Origin: Chitinophaga eiseniae
GTDB taxonomy: Bacteria > Bacteroidota > Bacteroidia > Chitinophagales > Chitinophagaceae
Direction: 5' to 3'
Assembly (NCBI RefSeq): GCF_012641265.1
Contig: NZ_JABAHZ010000001.1
Location: 1,497,446 to 1,561,445 of the forward strand
Length of the DNA stretch: 64,000 nt
Of the stretch, positions 7,785 to 17,471 are shown in pieces. The translations under genes were made by a program, and so were the position numbers. The notes beneath the pieces are model-generated. The model made no database searches, was not told the DNA's origin, and worked only from the letters and a program-made list of their open reading frames with translations. Position 1 is the stretch's first letter, and every line of letters starts with the position of its first letter.

Positions 7785-10166
7785 ATGTATAGCAATTATC
7801 TCCAGGTAGCGTGGCGAAACCTGACCAGGAATAAGGGTTTTGCTTTCATCAATATTCTCGGCCTTGCCATAGGCATGGCGATAGTCATGTTAATTGGTTT
7901 GTGGATCCGGGATGAACTTACCTGGAATAAATCTCTCAAAAACTATCACCGCATTACGCAGGTCATACACAACTGGGATAACACGGCCTACCATACCATT
8001 ACCACCACCTACTCTATGCCTATCCCGCTGGTAGAAGAGCTGCGGTCGAAATATGGCGGAGATTTCAGTCATATTGCCTTATACAAGCCAAGTGTTTCCC
8101 GCATACTTGCCTATGGCGATAAAAAATTGACTCAGAACGGATGGTTTACAGAGCCGGAGATGACGGACATATTGGCGCCAACGATGATAGCAGGTCCTTT
8201 ACACGGGCTTACGGAAACCAATAGCATTATGCTCAGTAAAACCCTGGCCAGGTCATTCTTCGGGGACGCGGATCCGATCAATAAAATGATCAATGTAGAT
8301 AATAAAAAGAACCTGAAGGTAACCGGCGTGTTTGAAGACTTCCCTGCCAACAGTCATCTGCAGGACGTACATTACCTTATTTCCTGGGCCTACCTCGTTG
8401 CCGACCATGGCTGGGTGAAAGAAGCCTATGATCAATGGAATAACAACTCCTTTTTTATACTGGCACAGCTGGGCGATAAAGCAGATCTCAACAAAGTATC
8501 CGCTACCGTAAAAGATGCGCTGAAGGGAAAACCCGACAGGAACGACAACCCGGAAGTACTATTGCACCCTATGAGTAAATGGCATCTGTATGATACCTTC
8601 ACCAACGGTAAAAATACCGGTGGCAATATCCGTTACGTGTGGATCTTTGGCGCCATCGGCATCTTTGTGCTGATATTGGCCTGCATTAACTTTATGAACC
8701 TGAATACTGCCCGTTCCCAGAAAAGGGCCAGGGAAATAGGCGTACGAAAAGCCATCGGCTCCGGAAGGCATCAGCTGATCCGGCAGTTCCTGGGAGAATC
8801 CCTGCTGGTGGCTTCACTGTCCTTGCTGCTGGCTGTACTACTGGTACAACTGGCGCTTCCCTTCTTTAATACCCTGGCCAACAAAACCATTCATATCCCC
8901 TGGCAAACGCCGGCTTTTTGGGGCGGCATCGTGGGTTTAACATTGCTCACCGGTTTACTGGCTGGCAGTTACCCCGCCTTTTATCTTTCTTCCCTCAATA
9001 CGCTCCGGGTGCTCAAAGGTACCTTCAAGGCCGGCCGGGCCGCCGCGCTTCCCCGCAAAGTATTGGTGGTAGTACAGTTTACCGTATCTGTTGCGTTGAT
9101 CATCGGCACTACAATTATCTACCTGCAAATACAACATGCTAAAAACCGGCCCCTGGGCTTCGATCGCAATGGCCTGATTAATGTCAGCATGGTCACACCA
9201 GAGCTCTACGGAAAGTATAACACATTGCGCCAGGACCTCCTCGCTTCCGGCGCGGTGGTAAATATGGCTGCCGCGTCTAATCCATCTACCGACATTTTCG
9301 CCCATTTCATTGGCTTTAAGTGGCCCGGGAAAGATCCTGCCATCAGTCCTACTTTTTCCGTCTCCTGGGTCAGCCACGACTTCGGGAAAACGGTCAACTG
9401 GCAATTTGCCGCTGGGCGCGACTTTTCCAGGGAATACGCTACTGATACCACCGGTATGATACTCAACGAAAGCGCAGTAGCCTTCATGGGGTTGAAAGAC
9501 CCGATAGGTACTACCATTAAATTCAATGACGATAATTTCCATGTTGTTGGCGTGATAAAAAATGTGGTGATGGAATCTCCTTTCGCCACCCCGGTACCAA
9601 CTATTTTCATGATGAACTACGGCAATGTGAGTGAAATTACCATCCGGCTCAATCCCACCATGGGCACACCTGCCGCATTGGACAAGATAGCCGGCATTTT
9701 CCGGAAATACAGTCCCGCGGCGCCTTTCAATTACACGTTTGCCGATGATGATTACGCCCGGAAATTTTCTGCAGAGGACCGCATCAGTAAACTGTCTGCT
9801 TTCTTTGCCGTATTTGCAATATTCATCAGCTGCCTCGGTATTTTCGGATTAGCCTCCTTTATGGCGGAACAACGCACCAAAGAAATCGGTATCCGGAAAG
9901 TCTTGGGCGCTTCTGTGGCGAGCTTGTGGGGACTATTATCGAGAGAATTTCTCTTGCTTCCACTGGTGTCTTTCTGCGTGGCGATGCCCATAGCAGGCTA
10001 CGTTATGCATAACTGGCTGAAAGGGTATGAATATCGTATAGACCTTTCCGTATGGATCTTTACAGGAACAGCCTTTGCCACCTTGTTTATTACATTGAGT
10101 ACCGTTAGCTTCCAGGCTATCAGAGCAGCGCTGTCTAACCCGGTTAACAGTTTGCGGGCAGATTGA
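7785..10166 (+). CDS. ABC transporter permease, MacB/FtsX family
   Basis: The 793-aa inner-membrane protein has the double MacB/FtsX layout common in Bacteroidota. It opens with WRNLTRNKGFAFINILGLAIGMAIVMLIGLWIRDE (first helix), then a periplasmic MacB-PCD domain (about 50-270), then three helices (IFGAIGIFVLILACINFMNL, near 285-400). These carry the coupling segment SQKRAREIGVRKAIGSGRHQLIRQF. A second MacB-PCD domain (about 430-650) and a second helix set follow, with EQRTKEIGIRKVLGASVASLWGLL. No ATPase gene is adjacent, so it must share one encoded elsewhere. Such permeases usually act in mechanotransmission or export of lipoproteins, peptides or drugs. It appears to be a monocistron ending at the terminator at 10.2 kb. 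Confidence 0.9.
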   Translation: MYSNYLQVAWRNLTRNKGFAFINILGLAIGMAIVMLIGLWIRDELTWNKSLKNYHRITQVIHNWDNTAYHTITTTYSMPIPLVEELRSKYGGDFSHIALYKPSVSRILAYGDKKLTQNGWFTEPEMTDILAPTMIAGPLHGLTETNSIMLSKTLARSFFGDADPINKMINVDNKKNLKVTGVFEDFPANSHLQDVHYLISWAYLVADHGWVKEAYDQWNNNSFFILAQLGDKADLNKVSATVKDALKGKPDRNDNPEVLLHPMSKWHLYDTFTNGKNTGGNIRYVWIFGAIGIFVLILACINFMNLNTARSQKRAREIGVRKAIGSGRHQLIRQFLGESLLVASLSLLLAVLLVQLALPFFNTLANKTIHIPWQTPAFWGGIVGLTLLTGLLAGSYPAFYLSSLNTLRVLKGTFKAGRAAALPRKVLVVVQFTVSVALIIGTTIIYLQIQHAKNRPLGFDRNGLINVSMVTPELYGKYNTLRQDLLASGAVVNMAAASNPSTDIFAHFIGFKWPGKDPAISPTFSVSWVSHDFGKTVNWQFAAGRDFSREYATDTTGMILNESAVAFMGLKDPIGTTIKFNDDNFHVVGVIKNVVMESPFATPVPTIFMMNYGNVSEITIRLNPTMGTPAALDKIAGIFRKYSPAAPFNYTFADDDYARKFSAEDRISKLSAFFAVFAIFISCLGIFGLASFMAEQRTKEIGIRKVLGASVASLWGLLSREFLLLPLVSFCVAMPIAGYVMHNWLKGYEYRIDLSVWIFTGTAFATLFITLSTVSFQAIRAALSNPVNSLRAD

Positions 10167-10180
10167 TACCAGATGTAAAT

Positions 10181-10217
10181 AAAAAAACCGTGATCCCTGT
10201 TTACAAGGATCACGGTT
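10181..10217. terminator. Bidirectional terminator between convergent genes
   Basis: An 11-bp perfect stem (AACCGTGATCC at 10186-10196 with GGATCACGGTT at 10207-10217) has a 10-nt loop. The A-run at 10181-10187 gives a T-tract on the minus strand, so it ends the DUF4382 gene transcript best. It also lies 20 nt after the permease stop. Confidence 0.85.
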
Positions 10218-10238
10218 CATGAATTCATTTCTTAAAAC

Positions 10239-11036
10239 TTAGTGCAACTGCACGGTACCCACATTGGCTACCTGTCCGACGGTTACATTTACGCCTAACA
10301 GCGTCGTATCTTTTACGATCGTGTTGCCGCTAAAAGCTACATTATAAGCCCCCGCGTTTAAGCCAGACAACAGGAAAGCGCCGGTAATTGCATCCGGAAT
10401 AGCAGCAGCGATGGTGTCATTATTCTGGATCGCAAATACGCCTTTTACTTGCAGCAATGGTAATGCAATTCCTTTAATAGCACCGCTGGTCGCCTGTGTA
10501 TAGCTGCGGATCACAGGTTTCAGGATGTACTTGTTGCTGCCGGTAACTACCACGGAACGATTGGCGTCAAAGTCGAGCCACAACCGATATTCCACTCCTG
10601 CTACCAGGGTAGCATTGATATTCAGCTTAAGACCGGATTGCTGAGCAGATGGTGTTTCCAGCGGATGCGACATACCACCAATTACCACGCTGTTGTTGGA
10701 ACCCAGCACCAGCCTGATTTGGTTAATCTTTCCTGCCGGCAGGTCCTGTGAAGCCAGCAAGGTATCGACTCCATTTCTAAATTGCAGCAGGTTATACACT
10801 CCTGGTCTTAAGATGTGGATAGATTGCCAACCGGTGGAAGCTGAAGCATCAGTAGATACATTTACCTGTACATCCTGGATATCTACCCATACTGCATCGT
10901 AAGGAGAAGGTGCATCCGTGAGGTATACGCTCATTTTACTGTTACCGGAAGAACTATCGCTGCTTTTGCTGCAGGACGTTAATGAAAATGCAGTGACAGC
11001 CATCAGCACTAAAGCCCCTAAGATTTGGTTTTTCAT
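10239..11036 (-). CDS. DUF4382 domain lipoprotein
   Basis: The 265-aa product has a lipoprotein signal (LMAVTAFSLTSCSKSS, Cys about residue 22). The first part of the mature chain is the DUF4382 pattern: MSVYLTDAPSPYDAVWVDIQDVQV, then LLQFRNGVDTLLASQDLPAGKINQIRLVLG, and LVAGVEYRLWLDFDANRSVV (about 35-180). A short C-terminal beta-domain follows (TSGAIKGIALPLLQVKGVFAI..), resembling a carboxypeptidase-regulatory-like module. Proteins with this domain are outer-membrane or periplasmic lipoproteins of unknown function, frequent in Bacteroidota. It is a monocistron. Confidence 0.85.
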   Translation of the reverse strand: MKNQILGALVLMAVTAFSLTSCSKSSDSSSGNSKMSVYLTDAPSPYDAVWVDIQDVQVNVSTDASASTGWQSIHILRPGVYNLLQFRNGVDTLLASQDLPAGKINQIRLVLGSNNSVVIGGMSHPLETPSAQQSGLKLNINATLVAGVEYRLWLDFDANRSVVVTGSNKYILKPVIRSYTQATSGAIKGIALPLLQVKGVFAIQNNDTIAAAIPDAITGAFLLSGLNAGAYNVAFSGNTIVKDTTLLGVNVTVGQVANVGTVQLH

Positions 11037-11171
11037 GACAATTGTAGGTTTGTTTACAACCCCAATTTATCAAGATTGGTGCCATATTATAAAAAATGTA
11101 ATATTTATTCTTTTTTTTATCCTTTCAATCAGATTAAAAGCTAAATTACCAGGCTTTTAAACCCTTCTGAA

Positions 11172-11615
11172 ATGATTCATTTATTTTCTGACCAGGTGAC
11201 CATTGCTGCCGCTCCTGTTGATGTATGGCGGGTTTTGACCGATACCACAGCTATGAAAAACTGGATGGGAGAACCCGATATGCAACTGGAAATAACAACT
11301 ACCTGGGAGGTAAACACCCCTTTTATTATTCGCGGGTTTCATCACGTGAGGTTTGAAAACAAGGGTGTTATTGTTGCCTATGAAGCGCAAAAAAGACTGA
11401 GTTACAGTCATTTCAGCTCCGTATCCAGGTTACCCGACCTTCCCGAAAACTATTCCCTGCTCGATTTCCGGCTTACGCCTGCGGCTGATCAAACCATCCT
11501 TCAGTTACGCATTGATAACTTTCCGACGGAAACTATTTTCAAACATTTGCAGTTTTATTGGAGGACGACATTGGTCAAAATTAAACAGGCCACTGAAGGC
11601 AACCATCATCCATAA
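11172..11615 (+). CDS. SRPBCC (AHSA1-like) domain protein
   Basis: A 147-aa cytosolic protein with the START-like helix-grip layout. It opens with QVTIAAAPVDVWRVLTDTTAMKNWMGEPDM (strand, helix, and the WMG loop), passes through a central sheet (IIRGFHHVRFENKGVIVAYEAQKRLSYSH) and ends in a long helix (TIFKHLQFYWRTTLVKIKQATEG). The family binds small hydrophobic ligands or acts as an Hsp90-cochaperone-like domain; no ligand can be named. It is flanked by terminators on both sides and is read alone. Confidence 0.85.
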   Translation: MIHLFSDQVTIAAAPVDVWRVLTDTTAMKNWMGEPDMQLEITTTWEVNTPFIIRGFHHVRFENKGVIVAYEAQKRLSYSHFSSVSRLPDLPENYSLLDFRLTPAADQTILQLRIDNFPTETIFKHLQFYWRTTLVKIKQATEGNHHP

Positions 11616-11621
11616 AACAAA

Positions 11622-11650
11622 AGCACCGGTACGGGTACCGATGCTCTTTT
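11622..11650. terminator. Bidirectional terminator
   Basis: AGCACCGGTA (11622-11631) pairs with TACCGATGCT (11636-11645) across a CGGG loop with one mismatch. It is followed by CTTTT on the plus strand and preceded by an A-rich run, so it can end both the SRPBCC gene and the SusD gene. Confidence 0.8.
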
Positions 11651-11669
11651 ACAGATAGCATATAATTGT

Positions 11670-13355
11670 TTACTGTCCGCCTCCGAAGGCTGGCGCCGGT
11701 TTATCGTACCATACCCGCTGGGTGCTCAGTGTATTGATATCCTGTGCGTTGGGGGTGAATCCCTGGTCGGTCATAGCGTTGTTCCAGTTGGTACGGTTTA
11801 CCTCTCCCGGATCTAATAACCAGAAACGCCTTGGGATAGTTTCATTAGACACCTCCCTTGAATAATATGCGGAGCCCAGTTTAGGGTAGCCGGTACGGCG
11901 ACAAAAAACAAAGGCTTCATTAGGTGAACGCAAATAGTTCAGGTAGGCCTGGATATAAATTCTTTCCAGGTCGTTGGTGCCATTGAGTTTTACCAGGCTA
12001 TTGTTGAGATAAGCCTGTATCAGTGCACTTCCATCACCGGTAAAGGCGGTAGCAGAGCCGGCATTCCCGGCTATTTCATTCATCGTAACAATGCTGGCAG
12101 TAATCCCTTTGATGTACCAGGCGTTGGCATTACCTTTTGTATCTACACCGCCGGCATATCCTTTCTGGATAAACTCTGCCACGAGTAAACAAGACTCTGC
12201 GCAGGTTACCGGTACATCTTCAAAATTACCGGTAGCGCCATTGAGCTTAGGCGAAAAGAATCTCCTGTTCAACGGTGAAATCAGGAAATATTTGTTAGGA
12301 CCTACCGGGAGGCTGTTACTCAAAAAAGTAGCTTTTACCGGATCGGTGGTCCAGTCGGCCGGGCCTCCCTGGAAATTGATCAACGGATCGTTCAGGTCTA
12401 TAAAGGCTGGCGCTGTAACACCGTATTTGGTCAGGGAATCCTTGAAACCAACAGGGATATCATTTTTATCAAAATAGATGGGTAACCGCGGATCGCTGCT
12501 TTTCTTCAGGAACGATATAATAGAATTGGTTGCGTACCTGCGGCTGCGATAGTCAATATCCCCACCGGTTCCAAAAGGGGTATATGTTGGATTCATATAC
12601 CGGGGCTGCGCCCCCACTACATCAATAGGTCCGGTGCCATCCTGCATTACCTGTTGAAATACCTGTTTGGTTTTAGCATTGTCTACATTTTCTAACCTCG
12701 CGGCTATACGGAGTTTTAGGGTATTGGCCAGCTTTATCCAGTTAGTCCAGTTACTCTGGTAGAAGATATCAGCATTCCCGTAGTCCGCCTGGTTTGCCAG
12801 GCTATTATCAGATAGTACCTTGATCGCATTGTCCAGCTCTGACAACCAGGTATTGAACAATGTTTGCTGGTTATCATATACCGGGTTATACTTGGTTTGG
12901 TATCGTCCTTCTATAGCTTCAGTATAAGGAATGGAGCCATTGACGTCGGTTACTTTGATACCATGCAATGCCTGCAGCACATAGGTCACTGCCTTTATTT
13001 TCTGGTACCTGTCTTTATCCGGTTTGAGATCTGCCTGACGCCGGATTTCAAACAGGTTGGGCAATATTTGCAAATAGTAAATGTTGTATCGCGTATTTAC
13101 ATTGTTGGTGATTTCGTATGGACTGGCGGTTACATGCTGCGTGTATCGCAACAGCTGCTCCATGCTTTCCCATACCCATTCTGTTCCCTGGTAAGTGATC
13201 ATCCTATCTTCCGAGTAGCTAAGCAGGTACTTAACATCCGGGGTAGTTACCACTGCCGGATTGGTATTGATATCCCCAAAGTTCTTGGTACAGGAATGCA
13301 CCCCTCCTAACAAAAGTATTCCCGCAACGGCTATATATATGTTTATTTTTTTCAT
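11670..13355 (-). CDS. SusD/RagB-family outer-membrane lipoprotein
   Basis: A 561-aa surface glycan-binding lipoprotein. The signal ends in GGVHSCTK (Cys about residue 22). NFGDINTNPAVVTTPDVKYLLSYSEDRM is the N-terminal segment typical of the SusD-like_2 subgroup. TPR-like helices follow (YQKIKAVTYVLQALHGIKVTDVNGSIPYTEA, about 115-146; NWIKLANTLKLRIAARLENVD, about 207-227). The C-terminal half carries a long insertion with GGDIDYRSRRYATNSI and ends WYDKPAPAFGGGQ. It lies 22 nt downstream of the SusC gene; the pair forms a SusCD transporter that captures an oligosaccharide at the surface. Location beside glucuronate genes suggests a glucuronoxylan-type ligand, but that is inference. Confidence 0.92.
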   Translation of the reverse strand: MKKINIYIAVAGILLLGGVHSCTKNFGDINTNPAVVTTPDVKYLLSYSEDRMITYQGTEWVWESMEQLLRYTQHVTASPYEITNNVNTRYNIYYLQILPNLFEIRRQADLKPDKDRYQKIKAVTYVLQALHGIKVTDVNGSIPYTEAIEGRYQTKYNPVYDNQQTLFNTWLSELDNAIKVLSDNSLANQADYGNADIFYQSNWTNWIKLANTLKLRIAARLENVDNAKTKQVFQQVMQDGTGPIDVVGAQPRYMNPTYTPFGTGGDIDYRSRRYATNSIISFLKKSSDPRLPIYFDKNDIPVGFKDSLTKYGVTAPAFIDLNDPLINFQGGPADWTTDPVKATFLSNSLPVGPNKYFLISPLNRRFFSPKLNGATGNFEDVPVTCAESCLLVAEFIQKGYAGGVDTKGNANAWYIKGITASIVTMNEIAGNAGSATAFTGDGSALIQAYLNNSLVKLNGTNDLERIYIQAYLNYLRSPNEAFVFCRRTGYPKLGSAYYSREVSNETIPRRFWLLDPGEVNRTNWNNAMTDQGFTPNAQDINTLSTQRVWYDKPAPAFGGGQ

Positions 13356-13377
13356 AGCTAATCAGTTTATATTTTAT

Positions 13378-16300
13378 TTAGAAGCCCACTCTGATAGTTC
13401 CTGCAATAGACCGTATCATTGGCTGGAAACCCTCTTCACCGGAAAATGCGGTATTATTAGAGTTGTTAGATGCCGGGTTGTAGTTAAAAGGCAGGCTGTT
13501 ATACAGATAAAGTAAATCACGCCCTACTACTGCCAGGCTCAGGTTATTCAGGTGCAGCTTTTCGCATACCTTAGTAGAGAAACGATAAGACAGCGATACC
13601 TGTCGCAGGGAGATCCATGAATTCTTTTTAATCCAGTAATCAGCCACGCCTGTGGAAGATGAGCCGTAGCGATAATAGAATTGCGGGGCATGTGTAGGCT
13701 CTACATATCCTTTGTTATAAGCTTCCTGGTAAGACATTCCACCTACGTCTACCTGGCTGCCGTTGGGTTGCGTTATCATTTGTCCTTTGGCAAAGACGCC
13801 GTCAGGGATAAGACCATCATCATAAGTCTGGTTGTCGTATTTGCTGGTCCAGGTAATTCCACCGTGGCTGGCGTCGCGACCTGCCAGGGTATTCGGGAAT
13901 ACGCCGGTATGGGTACCATAGCGGTAAGTCAGCAGCACGAAGTCGCCTCCGAATTTAGCATCCAGCAGTACGCCCAGGCTGAAGTTCTTATACCGGAATG
14001 TATTTTCCCAGCCACCGCGGAATTTGGCATTGATGTCGCCCACATCCTGTAAGGTGTTGCTACGGGCAGGGAAAGCCGCCCGTGCATCTGAGCGCCAGGC
14101 CAGTATTGGCTTGCCGTTATTGGGACTCGCAATGGGATTACCGTTGGCATCTGTAGCCTGGTAGGGCGAGGAGTGAATGGTAGTGCGCAGTGTACCATAT
14201 GATTTTCCTACAATAGCCCAGGTGCTTATTTCTCCTATATTAGCACCCAGGTCATATTCATTACGTCCGGCATAAAGGTCTACGATGAGATTTTGGTTGT
14301 GGGAGTAGTTGAAACTGGTATTCCACTCAAAATCCTTGGTCTGCACAGGCGTACCGGTTATCATCAGTTCAATACCCTTATTCTGGATATTTCCTGCATT
14401 GATGATAATTCCTTCCAGGCCTGATTCCGGCGGCGTGCCGATACTGATAATCTGGTTTTTCGTGTTGTCCTGGTACAGAGAGATATCAAACCCGATGCGG
14501 TTTTTCAGGAAACGCATTTCCGCACCTACTTCCTTCGCAATCTTCCTTTCGGGCTTCAGGTTGGGTACCAGCGCAATAAACTTACCGGTAAGTGGGTCCG
14601 GATACCGGGTATAGGTAGAAATCGGGTAGTCGGTAGTATTACTATTGGTATAACCATTAAACGCAAAACCCGGGTTGATACCAAAAGGATCGGTATCCTT
14701 TCCGAGTGCAGCTATGTTAGCCCTCAGCTTACCATAGCTAATCCAGTCCGGCAACTTGAAGGTTTCGGAAAATAGCCAGGATAAACTGACTGCCGGATAG
14801 TTATAAAAATTATTACCGGTACCATTTGTATAAGTTAATGCAGAAGACCAGTCACCGCGCCAGGTGGCGAGGAGGAATAACTGGTTTTTAAATGCAAGAT
14901 CAGCGCTGGCATATAACGAGTTAAATGCTTTCCGGCTTTTCACGCCTCCGTCTGTAAAGGGTGTCTGTACAGAGTTGGCAATGAAATAATTTCCCGGATA
15001 GCTCAATCCTCCGCGGGTTTCGCTATAGTTAAAAGTGGTATTATAACGTTGTGTTTCTCCGCCGATATAACCATTTAATTCCAGGTCTTTAGTAAGGTTC
15101 TTGTTGATCATCAGCATCCATTTCAGGAAATAACTTTCCTTGGAGGTATGTCCCAGTCCATACAGGCCCCCGGTGAAATCATGTCCTTGCCCCAGTTCCT
15201 TGTTTTCATTGCGGATATACAGGTTATTGACGTTTCCTTCCAGCTGCAATTTAGCCCAGGGATTCAGGGTAGCGGTTAATGCGATGCGTCCCCTTAAGTT
15301 TTGTTCATCCTGGATATAGTGGTTTTCAAATAAATTAAACCAAAAGCGTGATTCAGGCGCTTTATTGGGTTCCGCCGGATCTCCCGGGTTGGGGGTGCCT
15401 CCGAATACGCTCACGTATTTATCGCGTTGCATCCAGTACTTTGTATCATAGTTACGTGGCAGTATCCAGGTAAAAAGTTTACCAAAGTTATAAGAGGCAA
15501 AGGCATCCAGGCCACCCAGGCGGGGAGGGTTTTTACCGTTAAAAACAGTGTAGTTGGCACTGACGTCTGCGGTGATCCATTTATTGATATTATGTGTTAC
15601 ACGAAGGTCAAACGCATTTTTCATCATGGAGTTCATACGTACCACGCCATCGCTTTGATCGCGGGTGTAAGACAGGCGGAAGGTGGATTTATCATTTCCA
15701 CCGTCCATGGCTATATTGGTGGCATAGCCCCGTCCGGTCTGGAAAGCATCCAGGAAATTATGTGGCTGGGCTACATAGCGGGTAGTGGTTCCGTCGTAGT
15801 TGGTGACCTCCTGACCGGTAAATTTGGGTCCCCAGTTTTCCAGTTCACGGCCTACCTGCCGGTCGATATAAGGCTTCCCGGTGGCCGGGTCTATCGGAAA
15901 TATCTTGGTTCTCCAGGCATCTTCCGGTTTATAGTTCTGGTCGCGGTTATCGGTAAAGAAGGCGCCGACAGTACCTCCTCCATATTCGTTCTGAAAATCG
16001 GGGCCAGAATAAGGTTTAAATACATTGTATGACTGGGTCACGTTAACGCCTATACCTTTCTGCGCCTTTCCTTTTTTGGTGGTAATCAGTATTACCCCAT
16101 TGATAGCGCGGGAGCCGTAAAGTGCGGCGGCCGCGGAGCCTTTCAGGACAGACACGCTCTCAAAATCCTCCATGTTGAGGTTCTTAAGATCGTTTCCGAA
16201 ATCGCGGCCGGTACCACTGAAAGTATTATTATCCATGATCACACCATCAATGACGAAAATGGGCTGGTTGTTGTTACCCAATGTAGAGTTACCCCGGATC

Positions 16301-16815
16301 AGGATTTTGGTGCTACCGAACAATCCGCCGGCGCCCTGGTCGATCTGCACCCCGGCTACTTTACCTTGTAGTGCGTTGACGGGGTTGATTTCATTGGTAA
16401 CGGCCAGCTCCTCTCCTTTGAGTTCTGTTACTGAGTACCCCAGCTTTTTCTTTTCTTTTTTTACGCCCAATGCCGTTACCACTAATTCACCCAATTGTCT
16501 GTTGTCTTCCACCAGGGTGATGTTGATAATGCTTCTTCCACCCACTGGTACTTCCTGCTTGATATAACCCACAGCACTAAAAGTGAGGGTGGCGTCTGCA
16601 GCTGCCTGTAGGGTATAGTTACCATTGAGATCAGTAGCAGTACCCCTGGTGGTGTTGCCTTTGATAAGGACTGTAACGCCTGGTACAGGCACGTTACCAG
16701 CGCCGGTAACCTTACCTATAATCTTTGTTTGTTGTGCATTTACTGTAATAGACAGGCTAAGTAGCAGGCATGATAATATCATGTAGCCTGTACACGTAGG
16801 GAGCTGTTTCCACAT
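13378..16815 (-). CDS. SusC/RagA-family TonB-dependent outer-membrane transporter
   Basis: The 1145-aa product has a signal peptide (MILSCLLLSLSITVNAQ), a carboxypeptidase-regulatory-like domain (IIGKVTGAGNVPVPGVTVLIKGNTTRGTATD.., about 30-105) and a plug starting near residue 115. The plug contains LQGKVAGVQIDQGAGGLFGSTKILIRG and the DGVIMDN..LNMEDFESVSVLKGSAAAALYGSRAINGVILITTKKGK block. The rest is a long beta-barrel. This is the active-transport half of the SusCD pair; import is powered by TonB-ExbBD. No sigma/anti-sigma (FecIR) pair is next to it. About 700 nt of non-coding DNA separate it from the mannonate dehydratase gene upstream. Confidence 0.95.
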   Translation of the reverse strand: MWKQLPTCTGYMILSCLLLSLSITVNAQQTKIIGKVTGAGNVPVPGVTVLIKGNTTRGTATDLNGNYTLQAAADATLTFSAVGYIKQEVPVGGRSIINITLVEDNRQLGELVVTALGVKKEKKKLGYSVTELKGEELAVTNEINPVNALQGKVAGVQIDQGAGGLFGSTKILIRGNSTLGNNNQPIFVIDGVIMDNNTFSGTGRDFGNDLKNLNMEDFESVSVLKGSAAAALYGSRAINGVILITTKKGKAQKGIGVNVTQSYNVFKPYSGPDFQNEYGGGTVGAFFTDNRDQNYKPEDAWRTKIFPIDPATGKPYIDRQVGRELENWGPKFTGQEVTNYDGTTTRYVAQPHNFLDAFQTGRGYATNIAMDGGNDKSTFRLSYTRDQSDGVVRMNSMMKNAFDLRVTHNINKWITADVSANYTVFNGKNPPRLGGLDAFASYNFGKLFTWILPRNYDTKYWMQRDKYVSVFGGTPNPGDPAEPNKAPESRFWFNLFENHYIQDEQNLRGRIALTATLNPWAKLQLEGNVNNLYIRNENKELGQGHDFTGGLYGLGHTSKESYFLKWMLMINKNLTKDLELNGYIGGETQRYNTTFNYSETRGGLSYPGNYFIANSVQTPFTDGGVKSRKAFNSLYASADLAFKNQLFLLATWRGDWSSALTYTNGTGNNFYNYPAVSLSWLFSETFKLPDWISYGKLRANIAALGKDTDPFGINPGFAFNGYTNSNTTDYPISTYTRYPDPLTGKFIALVPNLKPERKIAKEVGAEMRFLKNRIGFDISLYQDNTKNQIISIGTPPESGLEGIIINAGNIQNKGIELMITGTPVQTKDFEWNTSFNYSHNQNLIVDLYAGRNEYDLGANIGEISTWAIVGKSYGTLRTTIHSSPYQATDANGNPIASPNNGKPILAWRSDARAAFPARSNTLQDVGDINAKFRGGWENTFRYKNFSLGVLLDAKFGGDFVLLTYRYGTHTGVFPNTLAGRDASHGGITWTSKYDNQTYDDGLIPDGVFAKGQMITQPNGSQVDVGGMSYQEAYNKGYVEPTHAPQFYYRYGSSSTGVADYWIKKNSWISLRQVSLSYRFSTKVCEKLHLNNLSLAVVGRDLLYLYNSLPFNYNPASNNSNNTAFSGEEGFQPMIRSIAGTIRVGF

Positions 16816-17193
16816 ACATCTGGTGTTTAATGTTAGAGAATTACTGGTTGATAATTGCTAAAAATGGTAGATCTGACAAATAACGAACAGATGTTGCCGG
16901 CAAGTGATCAGATTGAACAAAAAGAACCATGTACCGTCTATACTACAATCACAAACTCATAGTTAACCCAATGCATGAAATATTCCGGCCACATCCTGAT
17001 GGTAGGTTAACCGTTGCTGATATTGTTTTACCAGTTTCCTTAACAACGGAAGAAGAAGAATGATTATCTTATTAAAACAGTGAAAGACATAAAAGAGTTT
17101 AGCAAACGGCCTGTTTTTTAGGCCAGAGGACTTATGGTATCATGTGAAGCAGGTAGGTCGAATGCCGGGTCCTTTTCATCCGGGGTATTGCTT

Positions 17194-17343
17194 TTAATCA
17201 CTATATCCGGGAGTACAGGGCTCCCGGAAAAGGTCTTTTAGGTTGATGCCGTTTATGTCTACCAGCCGGGTGCCAGGGATCACATCAATAGCCTTTGCCA
17301 ATGGAACCGGGATATATCTCCGGATATGCTTTCGTATAGTCAT
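17194..17343 (-). CDS. Possible 49-aa small ORF, unknown
   Basis: A minus-strand frame starts at an ATG at 17343 and reads MTIRKHIRRYIPVPLAKAID, then a segment VIPGTRLVDINGINLKDLF, and stops at 17194. The second half resembles the PDZ-like pattern G-x-R-L-V-x-I-N-G, so it might be a leftover of a larger gene rather than a true peptide. No obvious ribosome-binding site precedes it and one hairpin (17207-17227) overlaps its end. Low confidence. Confidence 0.2.
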   Translation of the reverse strand: MTIRKHIRRYIPVPLAKAIDVIPGTRLVDINGINLKDLFREPCTPGYSD

Positions 17344-17419
17344 ACACAGTTGGTTGCTACCGGATAATATATAAAAAAATGGGTTACGTCCGGCGGGGGC
17401 AAGGGGTATTTAGGATATC

Positions 17420-17471
17420 TTATTGCCCCTTTATTGCCCCTTTATTGCCCCTTTATTGCCCCTTTATTGCC
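17420..17471. repeat. Tandem 11-bp repeat (TTATTGCCCCT), 4.7 copies
   Basis: Four exact direct copies of TTATTGCCCCT begin at 17420, 17431, 17442 and 17453, followed by a partial TTATTGCC at 17464-17471. Looser GGCCCCTATATGGCCCCTTTA follows. The 11-bp period is close to one DNA turn, so bound proteins would stack on one face. It lies about 50 nt beyond the stop of the dehydratase gene and some 600 nt from the SusC start. Confidence 0.9.

Noticed and set aside
8955..9542. A 195-codon minus-strand open frame
   Set aside because: It is antisense to the MacB/FtsX permease, whose two domains and helices are continuous on the plus strand.
17420..17471. A minimal CRISPR-like array
   Set aside because: The copies are 11 bp with no spacers and no cas genes in the window; a simple tandem repeat explains it.
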